The translations under genes were made by a program, and so were the position numbers. This document shows positions 37,506 through 48,275 of a DNA stretch of 64,000 nucleotides, piece after piece; position 1 is the first letter of the stretch; each line of letters starts with the position of its first letter. Origin of the DNA: Homarus americanus (lineage: Eukaryota > Arthropoda > Malacostraca > Decapoda > Nephropidae). The DNA is taken from assembly GCF_018991925.1 (NCBI RefSeq), contig NW_024727688.1:591001-655000 (forward strand), given 5' to 3'. The notes under the pieces are model-generated. The model was not told the origin of the DNA. It saw nothing but the letters and a program-made list of their open reading frames with translations, and did no database searches.

Positions 37506-37765
37506 CTCCTCGTAACTCACACAGCAGCCTTATGAGTGGCAAGGTCTCCTCATAACTCACACAGCAGCCTTATGAGTGGCAAGGTCTCCTCATAACTCAC
37601 ACAGCAGCCTTATGAGTGGCAAGGTCTCCTCGTAACTCACATTGTTGGTGCCTTAAGGAGTGGGCAAGGTTCTCATAACCTTCTCATTAATACAGCCTTA
37701 TGAGTGGCAGGTCTCTTCGTAACCTTACACAGCAGTCTTATGAGTGACAAGGTCTCCTCACAGTC
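37506..37765. repeat. Minisatellite, 40 bp unit, 6-7 copies
   Basis: Units start at 37506, 37546, 37586 and 37626, then become irregular to about 37765. Each opens CTCCTC(G/A)TAACTCACAC and continues AGCAGCCTTATGAGTGGC. The first three are nearly identical, while later ones carry insertions, so new copies seem to be added on the left. Confidence 0.92.
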
Positions 37766-37869
37766 ACAGCCCAATGCCCTCAAATTTAGTTGGTGTCTGG
37801 GTCCCTCGCGGTTCCACTCCTGAGCCCGTCACAGCTCTTCACAGTGCGTGAGGATTAAAGCCCCCAGGT

Positions 37870-38600
37870 TATCCCTTTGTATTATCAGCCTCTTCCCCTT
37901 CCCTCTTTCCCCTTTCCCTTCTACCTTTACAGTACCCCCTCCTCCTTTCTTCCTCCCTCCCTTTTACTTTTATGTCTTTCCCTCCCATTCCCTCTTCCCC
38001 CACTCCTTCCTCTTTCCTTTCTCCCCTTCCTTCCTATTCCCCTCCCCTTTACCCTACCTCTTTTTTCTCTAACATTGCAGAAGGTAAAACTCCTACTTGG
38101 AGCCCCCCCCCCTTTGATTCTTTTTAATTCCTTCTCAGTTCGTGATTATTAGCCTCCACCCCCTTCATCTGCTCTCTCTCTCTCCCTCTTAAAATATTTT
38201 TGAGAAAAGAGAAGAGGAAGAGAAGTACCCCCTTCTCACTCTGCCTTACTCTCTAGCAAAAGTTTTGAGGAGAGGAGAACGACTGTTTCTTCCTCCCATC
38301 ATCTCTCTCTCTCTCTCTCTCCTCTTGTAAGATTCTTGAGAAGGAGAAACGAGAGGAGGAAGGAACTTTCATCTCCCCCCTTTCTCCCCCTCTCTCTCCC
38401 ATGCAAGATTCTCAAGAAGGACAAGGAAAAGGAGGAGTCACGTCAACCTCTTCTTTCCACCCTCTTCTTTTTTTGGTGTTTATAAAGGGGATACAGGAGG
38501 AGGAGGAGGAGGTGGAGGAGGAGGACTTCCCATCTTCACTCCCAGATTCTCCTCCCACACTTCTCCCCACCACCACCCGCTGTGATCGACAAAGGACACG
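37870..38600. other. Pyrimidine-rich then mixed GA/CT tract
   Basis: CCCTTTCC/CTTCCTCC sequence to 38070. After it come alternating CTCTCTCT and GAGAGGAGG patches to 38400, then a GGA run at 38489-38522. Frames are composition artefacts. Confidence 0.7.
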
Positions 38601-38650
38601 CCCCATTGGTCACAAGTGAACTCCCGAGGGGATTTTCTGGTCCAATGGGG
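38601..38650. promoter_or_regulatory. Inverted pair of CCAAT-box-like sequences
   Basis: CCCCATTGG at 38601-38609 and its exact complement CCAATGGGG at 38642-38650, 32 bp apart. Each holds a CCAAT core in opposite orientation. Could be a promoter element or a chance hairpin; no transcription unit is identified next to it. Confidence 0.25.
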
Positions 38651-39482
38651 GGAAATTCTGGCGTTGGAGGCAGAGAACACGAGGACTGAGTTAAGAGAGG
38701 AGTGAGATGCTGGGATTTATTACGGCTTTGGTTACCAGGTCAGGTGTTTTCTGGCCCAAGGACTAACACCTAGATGCCCAGGTCAGAGTTCATAGGTTTA
38801 TAACTATTCGGTACTAGAGTAATCGGTCGAATGACGTCTTTACATATTCCGTAATCATACATATCTTGATTTACCCATTGCTTGTCCACACGTCTCTAGA
38901 AGGTCCTCAATTAGGTCTGGACGAAGGATCTACGTCAATGTAATCGTACGTGTAATGCTGAGCTGCCCAGTGTTATTGTTTTTTTCGAATATCTTCACTT
39001 ATTACTGTGAAGGTTATTAGAGTTTGGCCTGATCACCGGGCTTCATGTTGGAGGTGTAGAGGCCTCCTTCCTACGTCGAACTATCCATCACATTGTAGAT
39101 GCATCAGTAAATGGATGAGTATAAACAAAACATTGAAACTCCATTGCGATTGACGTTCAAACTTCGCTTTTCCTGTAAAATTAATTGGTAGATTTTAGTT
39201 AACTCTCCACCACCTGAATCAGCGGCTGACTCACCTTCACCTGTGTTCGGGTCACACGTGCGTCTGAGACAACTTGAGTAATCACCACACCTGTGTCAGA
39301 GTCAGCTGATAGAGAGCTACACCTGTGTTTAAACTTAATTAACATCCGTCTTTACACAGAATCTCAGGTGTCACGTTACCAACAGAGAGATTAAATTTCG
39401 TCTCAGGCGTGATGAAGATTGACAAGCCTTAGACAGTGGCAGATAGGAGGAGAACAGGTGGGAGCCATGACATATCCTCGGG
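38651..39482. other. Unique DNA
   Basis: Nothing recognised. Confidence 0.6.
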
Positions 39483-39606
39483 TCCTCCTCCTCCCTCATC
39501 CTCCTCCTCCTCCCCCTCCTCCTCCTCCTCCTCCCTCCTCCTCCCCTCCTCCTCCCCGGGTCCTCCTCCTCCCCTCCTCCTCCTCCTCCTCTTCCTCCTC
39601 CTCTTC
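39483..39606. repeat. (TCC)n trinucleotide array
   Basis: TCC repeats with CCC and TTC interruptions and a central CCGGG. Poly-Ser, poly-Pro and poly-Glu/Arg/Gly frames are artefacts. Confidence 0.95.
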
Positions 39607-40273
39607 CCACACTGGTATTGATCCCCCGAGGTTGAGATAGAAATATATATATAATGGATAGTTGGTATAATATAAAATAGATGTTTCATTAATATCAGAC
39701 GAAGAGAAGAAAATTCTTATGAACTACTTTAATTTTTGAAAAAGACGGATTATGTCTTATATAGTGACACGTATAACGTAAATGAATGTAAAAGAAGCGA
39801 ATGAAAGTCGTCACCCAAGATAATTCGTTGAGAAAATCGCTTTGTTTAGCTCAGATAAATCGCACTGAAGGTTGGGAACAATAAGGTCAGAGCCACTGGA
39901 GTGAACTAAGACCTCGTGACCTTGAGCTTCAGCTGACACCCGGACTAGAATAAATGATCCTTCCTGGAATAACTCTCGGGAATGTGTTCTCAAGGTTTAA
40001 AGGCAATAATTGAGAGAACTTAGATGTAGAGAGGGTGATAATCCGTGACATTGGTGGTTAATCTTAGATGCATTCGGTTTAGTCCGGACAGATTGAAAGA
40101 TTTCTGTATCATAATTAAACAAGATGATTAAAACTTGGCCAATAGGAGTGTACAGCTACTACCCATGATGAGAGTCAGCTAAAATGGCCGTGTATTGTTT
40201 TAGATGGTGAACTGAAGAACTGATAGAAGCGTATGTATGTATTTCACCAAATTTTACAAGATGAAAAACATAC
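39607..40273. other. Unique AT-rich DNA
   Basis: Nothing recognised. Confidence 0.6.
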
Positions 40274-40388
40274 CTGGCGGTCATTAATGCACACTCAGGT
40301 AGTCTCATCTGATGTGGGTGAAATTTTAAAGTACCTTTCATCCCGGGATCGACAAGTAACAGCGTCCCGATGTGGAAACTCCATCTGG
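40274..40388 (-). other. Candidate internal exon, 115 bp
   Basis: On the minus strand, a strong acceptor (CACTTTTCTTTTCCAG, ending 40389) and a strong donor (CCGCCAG before GTATGTTTTT at 40273) enclose 115 bp with one fully open frame. It reads RWSFHIGTLLLVDPGMKG then TLKFHPHQMRLPECALMTA. The exon would start and end in phase with two spare bases on each side. Length is typical for an internal exon. I do not recognise the protein and see no neighbouring exon. Confidence 0.3.
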
Positions 40389-40601
40389 CTGGAAAAGAAA
40401 AGTGGGTGTATTAATATTTCACTACTGTCATCGATCGTTATCCCTAGAGAGAGAGAAAAACTGTACCATGCAAGAGGACTCGGCCAGTTAGATACCTGTG
40501 TTATTCCAGCCCTTGTGTTGGTAATTGGTGTATTCCAGGTTAATTGAAGTGGCTCATTAATGGACGTCGGTAATGAAGGGAAATATGATATAAAGTATAC
40601 A

Positions 40602-40602
<1 letters not shown>

Positions 40603-40665
<63 letters not shown>
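40603..40665. repeat. (CA)n microsatellite
   Basis: About 31 CA units. Confidence 0.98.
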
Positions 40666-40667
<2 letters not shown>

Positions 40668-40806
40668 TATCCCAGGTAGACCACGAGGCGCGACAGGTGT
40701 GTCTCTCATTCTCCAACTATCTTTCTTATTTTCCTCTTTTGTGCCTGATCTTCTTTAACTGCCTCTGTGTCTCTGGATTCTTTCCTCCTTTGTTTCACAC
40801 TTCGTA

Positions 40807-40830
40807 ACCTAACCTAACCTAACCTAACCT
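40807..40830. repeat. Short CCTAA (telomere-type) run
   Basis: Four to five AACCT units, opposite in strand to the TTAGG arrays at 3.9-37.5 kb. Confidence 0.9.
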
Positions 40831-41137
40831 TTTCCATCTTCTTCATCCACACCTTCATACACGCTGTAAAAGTTCTAACCCCTAGCCAAGTTTTCCTCCC
40901 CAACCCCCCAGTTAAAGTTCTCTCCCTCCTAACCCCTAGGGGAAAATTTCCTACTTCCCTCCTTATCTCACTCTTCCCCCAGGAGAATTTCCCCTTTTCC
41001 CATTCTCCTCAGTCTTTCCCCAAGTTAAGTTCCCTCCCTCTCCATCTGTACCCCAGGAACGGTTCTCTCCCTTCCCCCCTATACCCCCACCAGACAAGCT
41101 TCCACCCCACTCTCTCTCCTCTCTTCTTCCCCTCCTC
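40831..41137. other. C/T-rich unique tract
   Basis: Loose repeats of TTCCTCCC, TTTCCCC and AACCCCTAG. No gene. Confidence 0.6.
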
Positions 41138-41340
41138 TGGTAAACTTCTCCCTGCCAGGTAAGCGTTCCCCCTGCCAGGTAAGCCTCCCCTAACAGGTAA
41201 GCCCCCCCACAGGTAAGCCCCCCTGCCAGGTAAGCGTTCCCCCTGCCAGGTGTTGCCCCCCTGCCAGGTAGCGCCGGTAAAGCCCCCGTTGTAAGCCCCC
41301 CCCGCAGGTAAGCTTCCTGCCAGGTAAGCTTCCCTCACCC
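41138..41340 (+). repeat. Degenerate minisatellite rich in splice-donor consensus
   Basis: Irregular units of about 17-20 bp of the form CCCCTGCCAGGTAAGCGTTC. Seven exact CAGGTAAG octamers lie at 41156, 41176, 41194, 41210, 41227, 41305 and 41321; two more units are altered (CAGGTGTT, CAGGTAGC). C-runs separate them. Interpreted as a tandem repeat; whether the donor sites act is unknown. Confidence 0.85.
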
Positions 41341-41534
41341 CAGGCTAGCTACCCTTCCTCCCAACCCCTTCCCCTCTTCCCCTGCCAGGCAACCCCTCCT
41401 TCCCCCACACCCTTCATCATCGACGGCCAGATGTTGGTGATGAGGGAGGCGAGGCTCGTGGCACGCTAAGATTAATGGATCCGCTGATGAGAAAGGTATG
41501 GATAAAGATGGAACACCTGGCTCTCGGGGTGACG

Positions 41535-41655
41535 CTGATGTGATGTGAGGGAGGGAGATGTGCTGTGAGGGAGGGAGATGTGCTGATGTGGTGTGAGGGA
41601 TGGAGATGTGGTGTGAGGGAGGGAGCTGTGCTATTGTGGTGGCAGGGAGGGAAGG
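41535..41655. repeat. Degenerate tandem repeat GTGAGGGAGGGAGATGTG
   Basis: About five copies of GTGAGGGAGGGAGATGTG separated by CTGATGTG-type spacers of varying length. Confidence 0.75.
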
Positions 41656-42130
41656 AGGTGGTGATGGTGAGGTCGGGGAGAGGGAGGGAAGCAAGATGAT
41701 GAGAGGGGGTCAGACGGAAGAAGGGAGGGGGGAGAGGGATGAGGTGATCTGGTGAGAGGGAATAGAGTCTAATGATGATAATGATGAGAGGGAGAGAGGG
41801 ATAGAAGGTTATTAATGAGGTGCATGACTTGGAAGGGAGGGGGGGGGTAATGTGGTGGGACAGAGGAGTGGGGTGTTAGTGGAGAGGGAGGGAGAGAAGG
41901 AAAGGAATCAGGGAAGGGAGTTACAGGAAGGAGAGGGAGGTGTGTTGATGTACTAGAAGGAAGGAAGGTGGGAGGGAGCGAAGTGATTTACGATGATGGG
42001 AAAGAAGTAGGTGATGCGGTGATGGGAAATCAAGAGAAGTGATGGGGGAAGGGCACAGGTTTTGGAAGGGAGGTTAAGAGAAAGAGAGTTCAATGATCTG
42101 ATGGGAAAGAGGAAAGGATGGAAGGGGTGA
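41656..42130. repeat. Purine-rich tract
   Basis: GA-rich plus strand with frequent GATGAT and GGGAGGG, no fixed period. Confidence 0.75.
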
Positions 42131-42291
42131 GAGAGCAGAGAGACGAGCTAGGTTAGGAGGTAGTGGTATAGAAGTGACAGGTGAGGCTCAGGTAAGGCAC
42201 AGGTGAGGCGCAGGTGAGATAATATGCTGTCTGAGGGGGGGGCGCTGGTGGTAATGCTGTTGGTGAAGTTTGAGAGTGGCTGCTTGTGATG

Positions 42292-42336
42292 GTGTGTGTG
42301 TGTGTGTGTGTGTATGTGTGTGTGTGTGTGTGTGTG
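42292..42336. repeat. (GT)n microsatellite
   Basis: About 22 GT units with one AT interruption. Confidence 0.96.
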
Positions 42337-42490
42337 CAGATAACTCCCCCCTTCACCCACTCATGAGTTTCATTAATAGAAAATCATTATGGACTTGACA
42401 TATATGACCGTAGCTGTGGCTAATTACCCTAAGTCCATTACGAGGTCCAGCCATTACCACCACGGGAGGCTTATTGTTCATACCTCACCA

Positions 42491-42750
42491 CACGCCTCCC
42501 ACACGCACCACACGCCTCCCACACGCACCACACGCCCAACACCCACCACACGCCTCCCACGCCTCTCCCACACGCACCACACGCCTCCACACGCACCACA
42601 CGCCTCCAACACCCACCACATGCCTCCCACACGCACCACACGCCTCCCACACGCACCACACGCCTCACACCCACCACACGCCTCCCACACGCCTCCCACA
42701 CGCACCACACGCCTCGAACACCCACCACACGCCTCCCACACCCACTCAAG
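42491..42750. repeat. Minisatellite, 20 bp unit, about 13 copies
   Basis: Unit CACGCCTCCCACACGCACCA starting at 42491, 42511 and 42531, then with shortened and AACACCCACC variants. His/Thr/Pro frames on the plus strand and Val/Cys/Gly/Arg frames on the minus strand are artefacts. Confidence 0.92.
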
Positions 42751-43128
42751 AACAGGCCACTATACTCACCATACTCCACAAGTACTCTGTCACACCACAC
42801 GACCCTCATCATCACCTACACCACACATATTCAATCTTTATTTCTCATATATATCATCCATTTATATATTTTCATTTTACAACAATTAATTCTTCCCCCC
42901 CCCCTCCCGTCCCTCTTATTAACACACACACAATATCCTCGGCTTCATAACAACAGGTTAATTAACAGTTCCTGAGATACACCTGAAAAAATATTTTAAT
43001 TATTACGTCTGTCATTTGATACGACCCACATACGGCTTGGCTACGTCAGAATAGAATTTTTTTTTGTCTCGTCTGTAAACTATGGGTTTTTTATGGTTGT
43101 TTGAAGACCTTGGACGTTGAAACACCTG
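42751..43128. other. Unique DNA
   Basis: Nothing recognised apart from a C-run near 42895-42905. Confidence 0.55.
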
Positions 43129-43192
43129 ACCTGACCTGACCTTACCTTACCTTACCTTACCTATCCTAACCTTACCTTACCTTACCTTTTAC
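43129..43192. repeat. (ACCTT)n / (ACCTG)n pentanucleotide array
   Basis: CTGACCTGACC passes into ACCTTACCTTACCTT with one CCTAACC unit. It is related by one base to the AACCT telomere-type pentamer. Confidence 0.9.
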
Positions 43193-43879
43193 CTAAATAC
43201 ATTAAAACAACAAAAATTTCTTCTATTTCTTCTATGTTTCTTATATTTTGTAATGATTGTTGTCGCTGTTGCCTCATATAGGAAGTAAGCCTCAGTGTAC
43301 AGTGTTCTCAGATCCCGGATGTAACAATACATTAATTAGCGTTGCAGTCCTAACGTTGTTTTATTGTAATGAAAAATAACACAACTGAATTAAATACTGA
43401 ATGTTACGTTTATTCAATAAAACAAAAAGAAAAGAATTTCCATTATCATCCTCGACAACCAAACAAAAAACTACAGCAAAAAAATTTAAAAAAAAATGTA
43501 GTGTCGGGGATAAACAAAATAAAAATAAACCTCACCAATTTTCACAATTATCTTGGACAAAAAAAAACAAATAATAACAACCAAAAAAAAAATTAATGAT
43601 AAAAGTACAAATTTGAGGGACGTGTGTGTGTGTTTCCGTGTGAGTGAGATTGATGCATTTCAGCTTTAAATAGTCGCCACACTTTTACCTACACCGCTAA
43701 TGATGCCAAATTTATGGGTGAGCCGCGGTGGAAGGATCCTTATCACGCTAGTAATGGAACCTTATCACTGGAGTCAGGTCGCTGATGATCGGGTGTTAGC
43801 GCAATGATGGTGAGATGAATTTAATTTATGATTGTTTATGAAAACCGCATCCGTGGTCGCCCATGTGTTATTACCGCAG
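43193..43879. other. A-rich and unique DNA
   Basis: 43365-43620 is strongly A-rich with several A-runs of 7-10 and AACAAA phrases. The 75-codon Lys/Asn-rich frame there reflects composition. Confidence 0.6.
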
Positions 43880-44228
43880 AATGGAGGGGTGGGGGGTAGG
43901 GTAGGGGAGGGGGGTAGAGGTGAAGAATGGTAGAGGAAAGAGGGGGGGAGGGAAGGAGGGATAGGGTAGGGGTGTAGGGGGAAAGGTGGGAGAGATTAAG
44001 TAGGGTGTAGGGGTGAATGATAGGGCAGGAGAAGGGAGGAAAGGATATGATAGGGTGGACGGGTGAAAGAGAGGGAGGAAATAGGGGTGGAGTAGGTAAG
44101 TAGGGGATAGGGAAAAAGAGGAATGAAGGGAGGGTAGCGGAATAAAGGAGAGAGAAAGAGAGGAATGAATAAGGGTAGAGAATCAGAGGTTAGGGAGAAG
44201 GAGTGTCGGTATAATGGAAGGTAGTGGG
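43880..44228. repeat. G/A-rich tract with quadruplex-type start
   Basis: 43884-43922 has six G-runs of three or more (GGGGTGGGGGGTAGGGTAGG then GGAGGGGGG). It grades into GGGATAGGG/GAGGGAGGAAA sequence. Confidence 0.8.
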
Positions 44229-44282
44229 AGTATGTATGTATGTAATGTATGTATGTATGTATGTATGTATGTATGTATGTAC
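44229..44282. repeat. (GTAT)n tetranucleotide array
   Basis: About 13 ATGT units with one phase break (GTAATG) near 44245. Confidence 0.96.
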
Positions 44283-44654
44283 TGAGAAACAAAGACCTGA
44301 TACCTGCTGAGTCTCTTTCATAGGGCATTAACACGAACATAAGTCATACTCTTGGAAAGCGACATGACGCGTAAATAAGCAGGTAATAAATCTGCCGAGA
44401 CGCAAAAATTATCACGTATCGGCAATGTGTAGGAGCGTATAGGAGACTGGTGAAGTCTTCCTGTAGAGTTGTCTTAGAGGCCCGATATTTTGGTGATTTC
44501 ATTAGGCAGAGTAATTTACCACAGACTACCACACATCTGTCAAGTACTATCACAGGTAACCACAGACTACCACACACCTTGTGACACAATGACAAGGTGT
44601 GACAGACACTTTGATGTGTGTTAGACAATAGTCATACAAGTTGGAATGTATTTA
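44283..44654. other. Unique DNA
   Basis: The phrase ACCACAGACTACCACACA occurs twice in slightly different form (about 44519 and 44559), a local duplication of roughly 40 bp. Confidence 0.5.
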
Positions 44655-45190
44655 CGATTCATTACACATACACATATAACGACTTTGTATTACATATGTT
44701 CGACTTGTAACACATGTATAATCTGTTACACACATCCATACCTTGGGACACATGTGTATAAGTTGTTACAGAAAGATGCAGGTGTACATTTCCTGTATGA
44801 GGCTGATTGTAACAGACAAATACGAGTCTTATCACAGCACATGGACAGGACGTGTTGTGATAAAGTGTGTGTGCGTCTTGATAATGTGTGTTGTTTGTCG
44901 CATATGTATGAATTGTAGAACATTTTTGTAGTATACATGTTTGGCTTCTTACACAAATATATACATACATGACTTTTGACGTTTATGAAACTTGTATCAC
45001 ATGTGCTCTCGTGAATATATGACTTTTTACATATACATACGACATTTGATGCACATACGACTTGATATACATATGTATTTGTGACGCACATTTATTCGTA
45101 ACACATATGTACTTAAAACACACACCTGCTTGTGAGATATATGTATACATGTGACACATATACGACTTTTGACACGTAAATTTCACTCCA
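44655..45190. repeat. Decayed tandem repeat built on ACACATATGTATACGACTTG
   Basis: Over about 530 bp the phrases ACACATGTATAA, ACACATATGTA, CATATACGACTTTTGAC and GACTTGTAAC recur at roughly 20-30 bp intervals with heavy divergence. Both strands show periodic Cys/Val/Tyr frames for this reason. Interpreted as an old minisatellite. Confidence 0.65.
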
Positions 45191-45583
45191 TCCTACATAA
45201 GTTCCTTTGGGTTTACGAACCAACAAACTTACCGTCCATTCTTAATACAAATTACCGACTGTACTAAACTGCTGTACAGGATAATTCCGTAACTTATTTA
45301 CTCCACTGTACAGTTTCGGATTAATATCACTATTTGTATTCTTTCTGTGAACCATTATCTTGTCAATCCATTTTGTGGTTAATAATTATTTTGTACATTG
45401 GTATGCACAATGTACTGTACATCTGCTATTCATTTCTTTCATCTTTTATCACATTCTTTTGTTATTAATTACACACTGAAACATAAATTGATAATATTCG
45501 GAAATAACAACAGCTTCAACCATCATATTTGCCTCTATAGTCAACATAACAACCCCAATCGCTGTTATAAAATTGGTATCAGA

Positions 45584-45603
45584 AGGTCAAAGGTCAAAGG
45601 TCA
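45584..45603 (+). promoter_or_regulatory. Triple AGGTCA direct repeat, spacing 1 (DR1)
   Basis: Three exact AGGTCA half-sites at 45584, 45591 and 45598, each separated by a single A. DR1 pairs of AGGTCA are the consensus for HNF4 and RXR/USP-type nuclear receptors. The match is exact, but no promoter or gene is identified nearby, and it may also be a 7-bp microsatellite of three units. Confidence 0.45.
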
Positions 45604-46754
45604 TAAAGGTGGACCGACCAGTAGACGTTTGTAGCGAGGTTAATCCTGGCCAGTGTGTTCCTAATTGCTGGTGACCTTCGCCCTTGTATGCTCCTCCACA
45701 ACAGTGTCTCTGTGCATCTCTCGTGTATAAGGCTGTATCGACATGACCGTCCTTATTAAAGTTAAATCCTGATGTTTCACTCTGTTGGATGTCTCTCTAT
45801 TGTCTCTCTGTCTTCACTGTCTCCCTGTTATCGTCTCTCTCTTGGTTATCTATTGAGTAGCTTCCCTTTATCTATCTCATTATCGTCTTTCCATAAATAT
45901 CTCTTCTGATTATCTCTGTTATAAACTTCTCTTGTGATTGTCTTCCCCATAAATATCTCTTCTGATTGTCTCCTCTTAGACACTCTTAACTATCTCCTGG
46001 CTGACTGTCTCCTCATGACCGCCACTCATACCTGGATCTCGCGATGTTATCTGACTGGCGTCCCTCATCTCTAGGTCTCGTGAGTACAGTCCACCGTCCT
46101 CGTCAGTAGCGGTAAACGTGTTTGGAAATCGCCGAAGTTTAGATTGAAAATTCCAAAACGCCTGAAGCTGATAGGCTTTACCCCTCCTCCTCCTCCCCTC
46201 TCCCTCTTCCCCTTTCCCTGCCTTCCCCCCCAGGAAAATACTAATAAATATAACTGAAAGAAAGAAAAGAAATAAGTCATCAAATGAAATTAAAATACGG
46301 AAATTAAAATAATAAATGAAAACTAAATAGTCGAGGAAAATGAACGATGAAAACAAAATGAACAGAAATAAAGCCAAAGAGATTAATATGAGTTGTAAAA
46401 ATATAGCAAGAGACGAAATGAATTAAAAATGAAGAGAAATTCATTTTTCAACAGAATTTCGAAAACTGAACATAATCTTCTATGTCAGTTGTACCAGTGG
46501 AGGATTATTCCGGCCGATGATATATTTTGATTAATTTTGTCTTTAAATATTTGTCGACTTTTTGAGGGGTCTATACTTCTAATGGATAAACAAATGAATA
46601 AAACCAACCGCTGAGGAATATTACACACACACACACACACACACAGGTACAGGTAGACGAGCCAGGTAGGGGGTCAAACGTGAGATAATGAACTGCCCGG
46701 CAACCATTGATTATGGACAAGACTCCCCTTCATCAACGCTAAGACTGGACATTG
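45604..46754. other. Unique DNA with splice-like signals
   Basis: A textbook plus-strand acceptor (long C/T tract 46187-46230 ending CCCCCCCAG at 46234) is followed by A-rich sequence with stops, so it has no clear exon. On the minus strand 45976-46165 reads a complex frame (LRRFPNTFTATDEDGGLYS) that contains a donor-like CAG/GTATGAGT near 46032. Neither is strong enough for an exon call. A CA run lies at 46624-46645. Confidence 0.4.
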
Positions 46755-47085
46755 ACCGGAGGCGAGAGGGAAGAGGAGGTTGAGGAGTGAGGGGAAGGAA
46801 GAGGAAGGAAGGAAGAGGAGGAAGGAAGGAAGAGTTAAGAGGAAAGAGAGTGTGAGAAGGTGGAGGAAAGAAGAAAAGTGAAAGAGAAGGGAAATAAGAG
46901 AGGGACGGTAAGGGAAGAAGAGGGAGAAAGAGACGGAATAAAGAGAATAGAGAATGAGGGATAATACCAGGATAGAGAAAGTGGGGTGGAGAGAGGGAGA
47001 GGGAGAAGGAGGAGAGTGAGAGAAAGGACACTTTGGCACAGAAATGGATGAGAAGAGTCAAAGGGAAGAAGAGTCGAGAACTGTG

Positions 47086-47121
<36 letters not shown>
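46755..47121. repeat. Purine-rich tract ending in (GA)n
   Basis: GGAAGAGGAAGGAAGG-type sequence, then about 14 GA units at 47093-47121. Minus-strand Ser/Phe/Leu frames are artefacts. Confidence 0.85.
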
Positions 47122-47122
<1 letters not shown>

Positions 47123-47413
47123 AGTGGGTGGATGAGTATGATGTGAGGGAGTGTGTTACAAGCTCACCGTCATCCATAATACAAAGCAGGACGGGCTTGA
47201 TATGTCAAGGTTCATCACATCCACCTCACCTCTCTCTTGTTTTATCACCTTCATACTATACGTTTTTGCTCTTCAAGAATGTCACATACGCTGAGATTCC
47301 TTCAGTTTTTGACAATTTATATGATGATACAGTTCTAATATTGATAATAATTAGGCCTATGGCACTACAGAGGTAATGATAATGAGAGTAATAATAATAA
47401 CGATATATATATA

Positions 47414-47614
47414 ATGCCAGTAATAATGTCAATAACAAAAGTAGTAACAATAGCCATAAATGAAAACAAAATCAACGACAAATTCTTCATCAAATATGGC
47501 GACGACAGCATAAAGTTAACGATTGGGGACACGTCACGAGAAAAAGACCCCGACTACTGTTCACCCAAATTTACGGCAGTGCTGGTTAACATTAGCCAGG
47601 GGAGGTCGGTATAG
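47414..47614 (+). other. Open frame of unknown status, 66 codons
   Basis: A plus-strand frame from ATG to TAG with a complex, charged second half (INDKFFIKYGDDSIKLTIGD then TSREKDPDYCSPKFTAVLVN). It looks more like coding sequence than most frames here. However it is short, starts in AT-rich repeat-like DNA, and has no recognised domain or splice borders. Confidence 0.15.
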
Positions 47615-47841
47615 CAGCGGGAGCCAGTGTGTGAGATTGGTGGCGTCTAGCACGGGTATTGGAGCCTGCCAGAGTCTCCAGCTCGGGTGATGCCTAGCCA
47701 ATTGTTTTGCTCCTTTCCTCAATTTATTGTGTTCTGATAACGTGATTGGTGGAGGTTGCCCCAGTGTCTCGTACCCCAGGTTCTGTTGCTAAAGTGTTGG
47801 GTGTGGAGTGGGTGTTTGGAGCTCTTTGGTGGATACTTATG

Positions 47842-48275
47842 GTAGTGGGGTGGGTATTTAAAGGTGGGGTGGGTGGTTAAAGGTGGGGTGGGTATTTAAA
47901 GGTGGGGTGGGTGTTAAAGGTAAGGTGTTTAAAAGGTGGGGTGGGTGATTAAAGGTGGGTGGGTGGTTAAAGGTGGGGTGGGTGTTTGGGCTGTGGGGTG
48001 GGGTGATTGCAAGTTAAAGTGGGAAATTGGGTGATTTGTTGTGTGTGTTTAAAGGTGGGTGGGTGTTTAAGGGGTGGTGGTTGGGGGGTGGGTGTTTAAA
48101 GGTGGGGTGGGTGATAAAGTGGTGGAAGTGGTTGTGTTGTGGGTGGGTGTTTAAAGGTGTGGGTGTTTAAAGTGTGGTTAAAGGTGGGTTGGGTGGTTAA
48201 AGGTGGGGTGGGTGCTTAAAGGTGGGGTGGGTGCTTAAAGGTGGGGTGGGTGCTTAAGATGATGGGGTGGGTGTT
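47842..48275. repeat. G-rich minisatellite, about 19 bp unit
   Basis: About 20 degenerate copies of GGTGGGGTGGGTGGTTAAA with GTATTTAAA, GTGTTTAAA and GTGCTTAAA variants. The middle (47995-48180) is more scrambled than the two ends. Every unit has three or four G-runs. Confidence 0.9.

Noticed and set aside
46187..46240. Plus-strand exon after the excellent C/T-tract acceptor
   Set aside because: The downstream sequence is A-rich with early stops in two frames and no donor; pyrimidine tracts are common in this window, so the acceptor is probably incidental.
45976..46377. 133-codon minus-strand protein
   Set aside because: The first half is AT-rich hydrophobic composition and a poly-purine stretch; only the last 60 codons look coding-like and their acceptor would be purine-rich.
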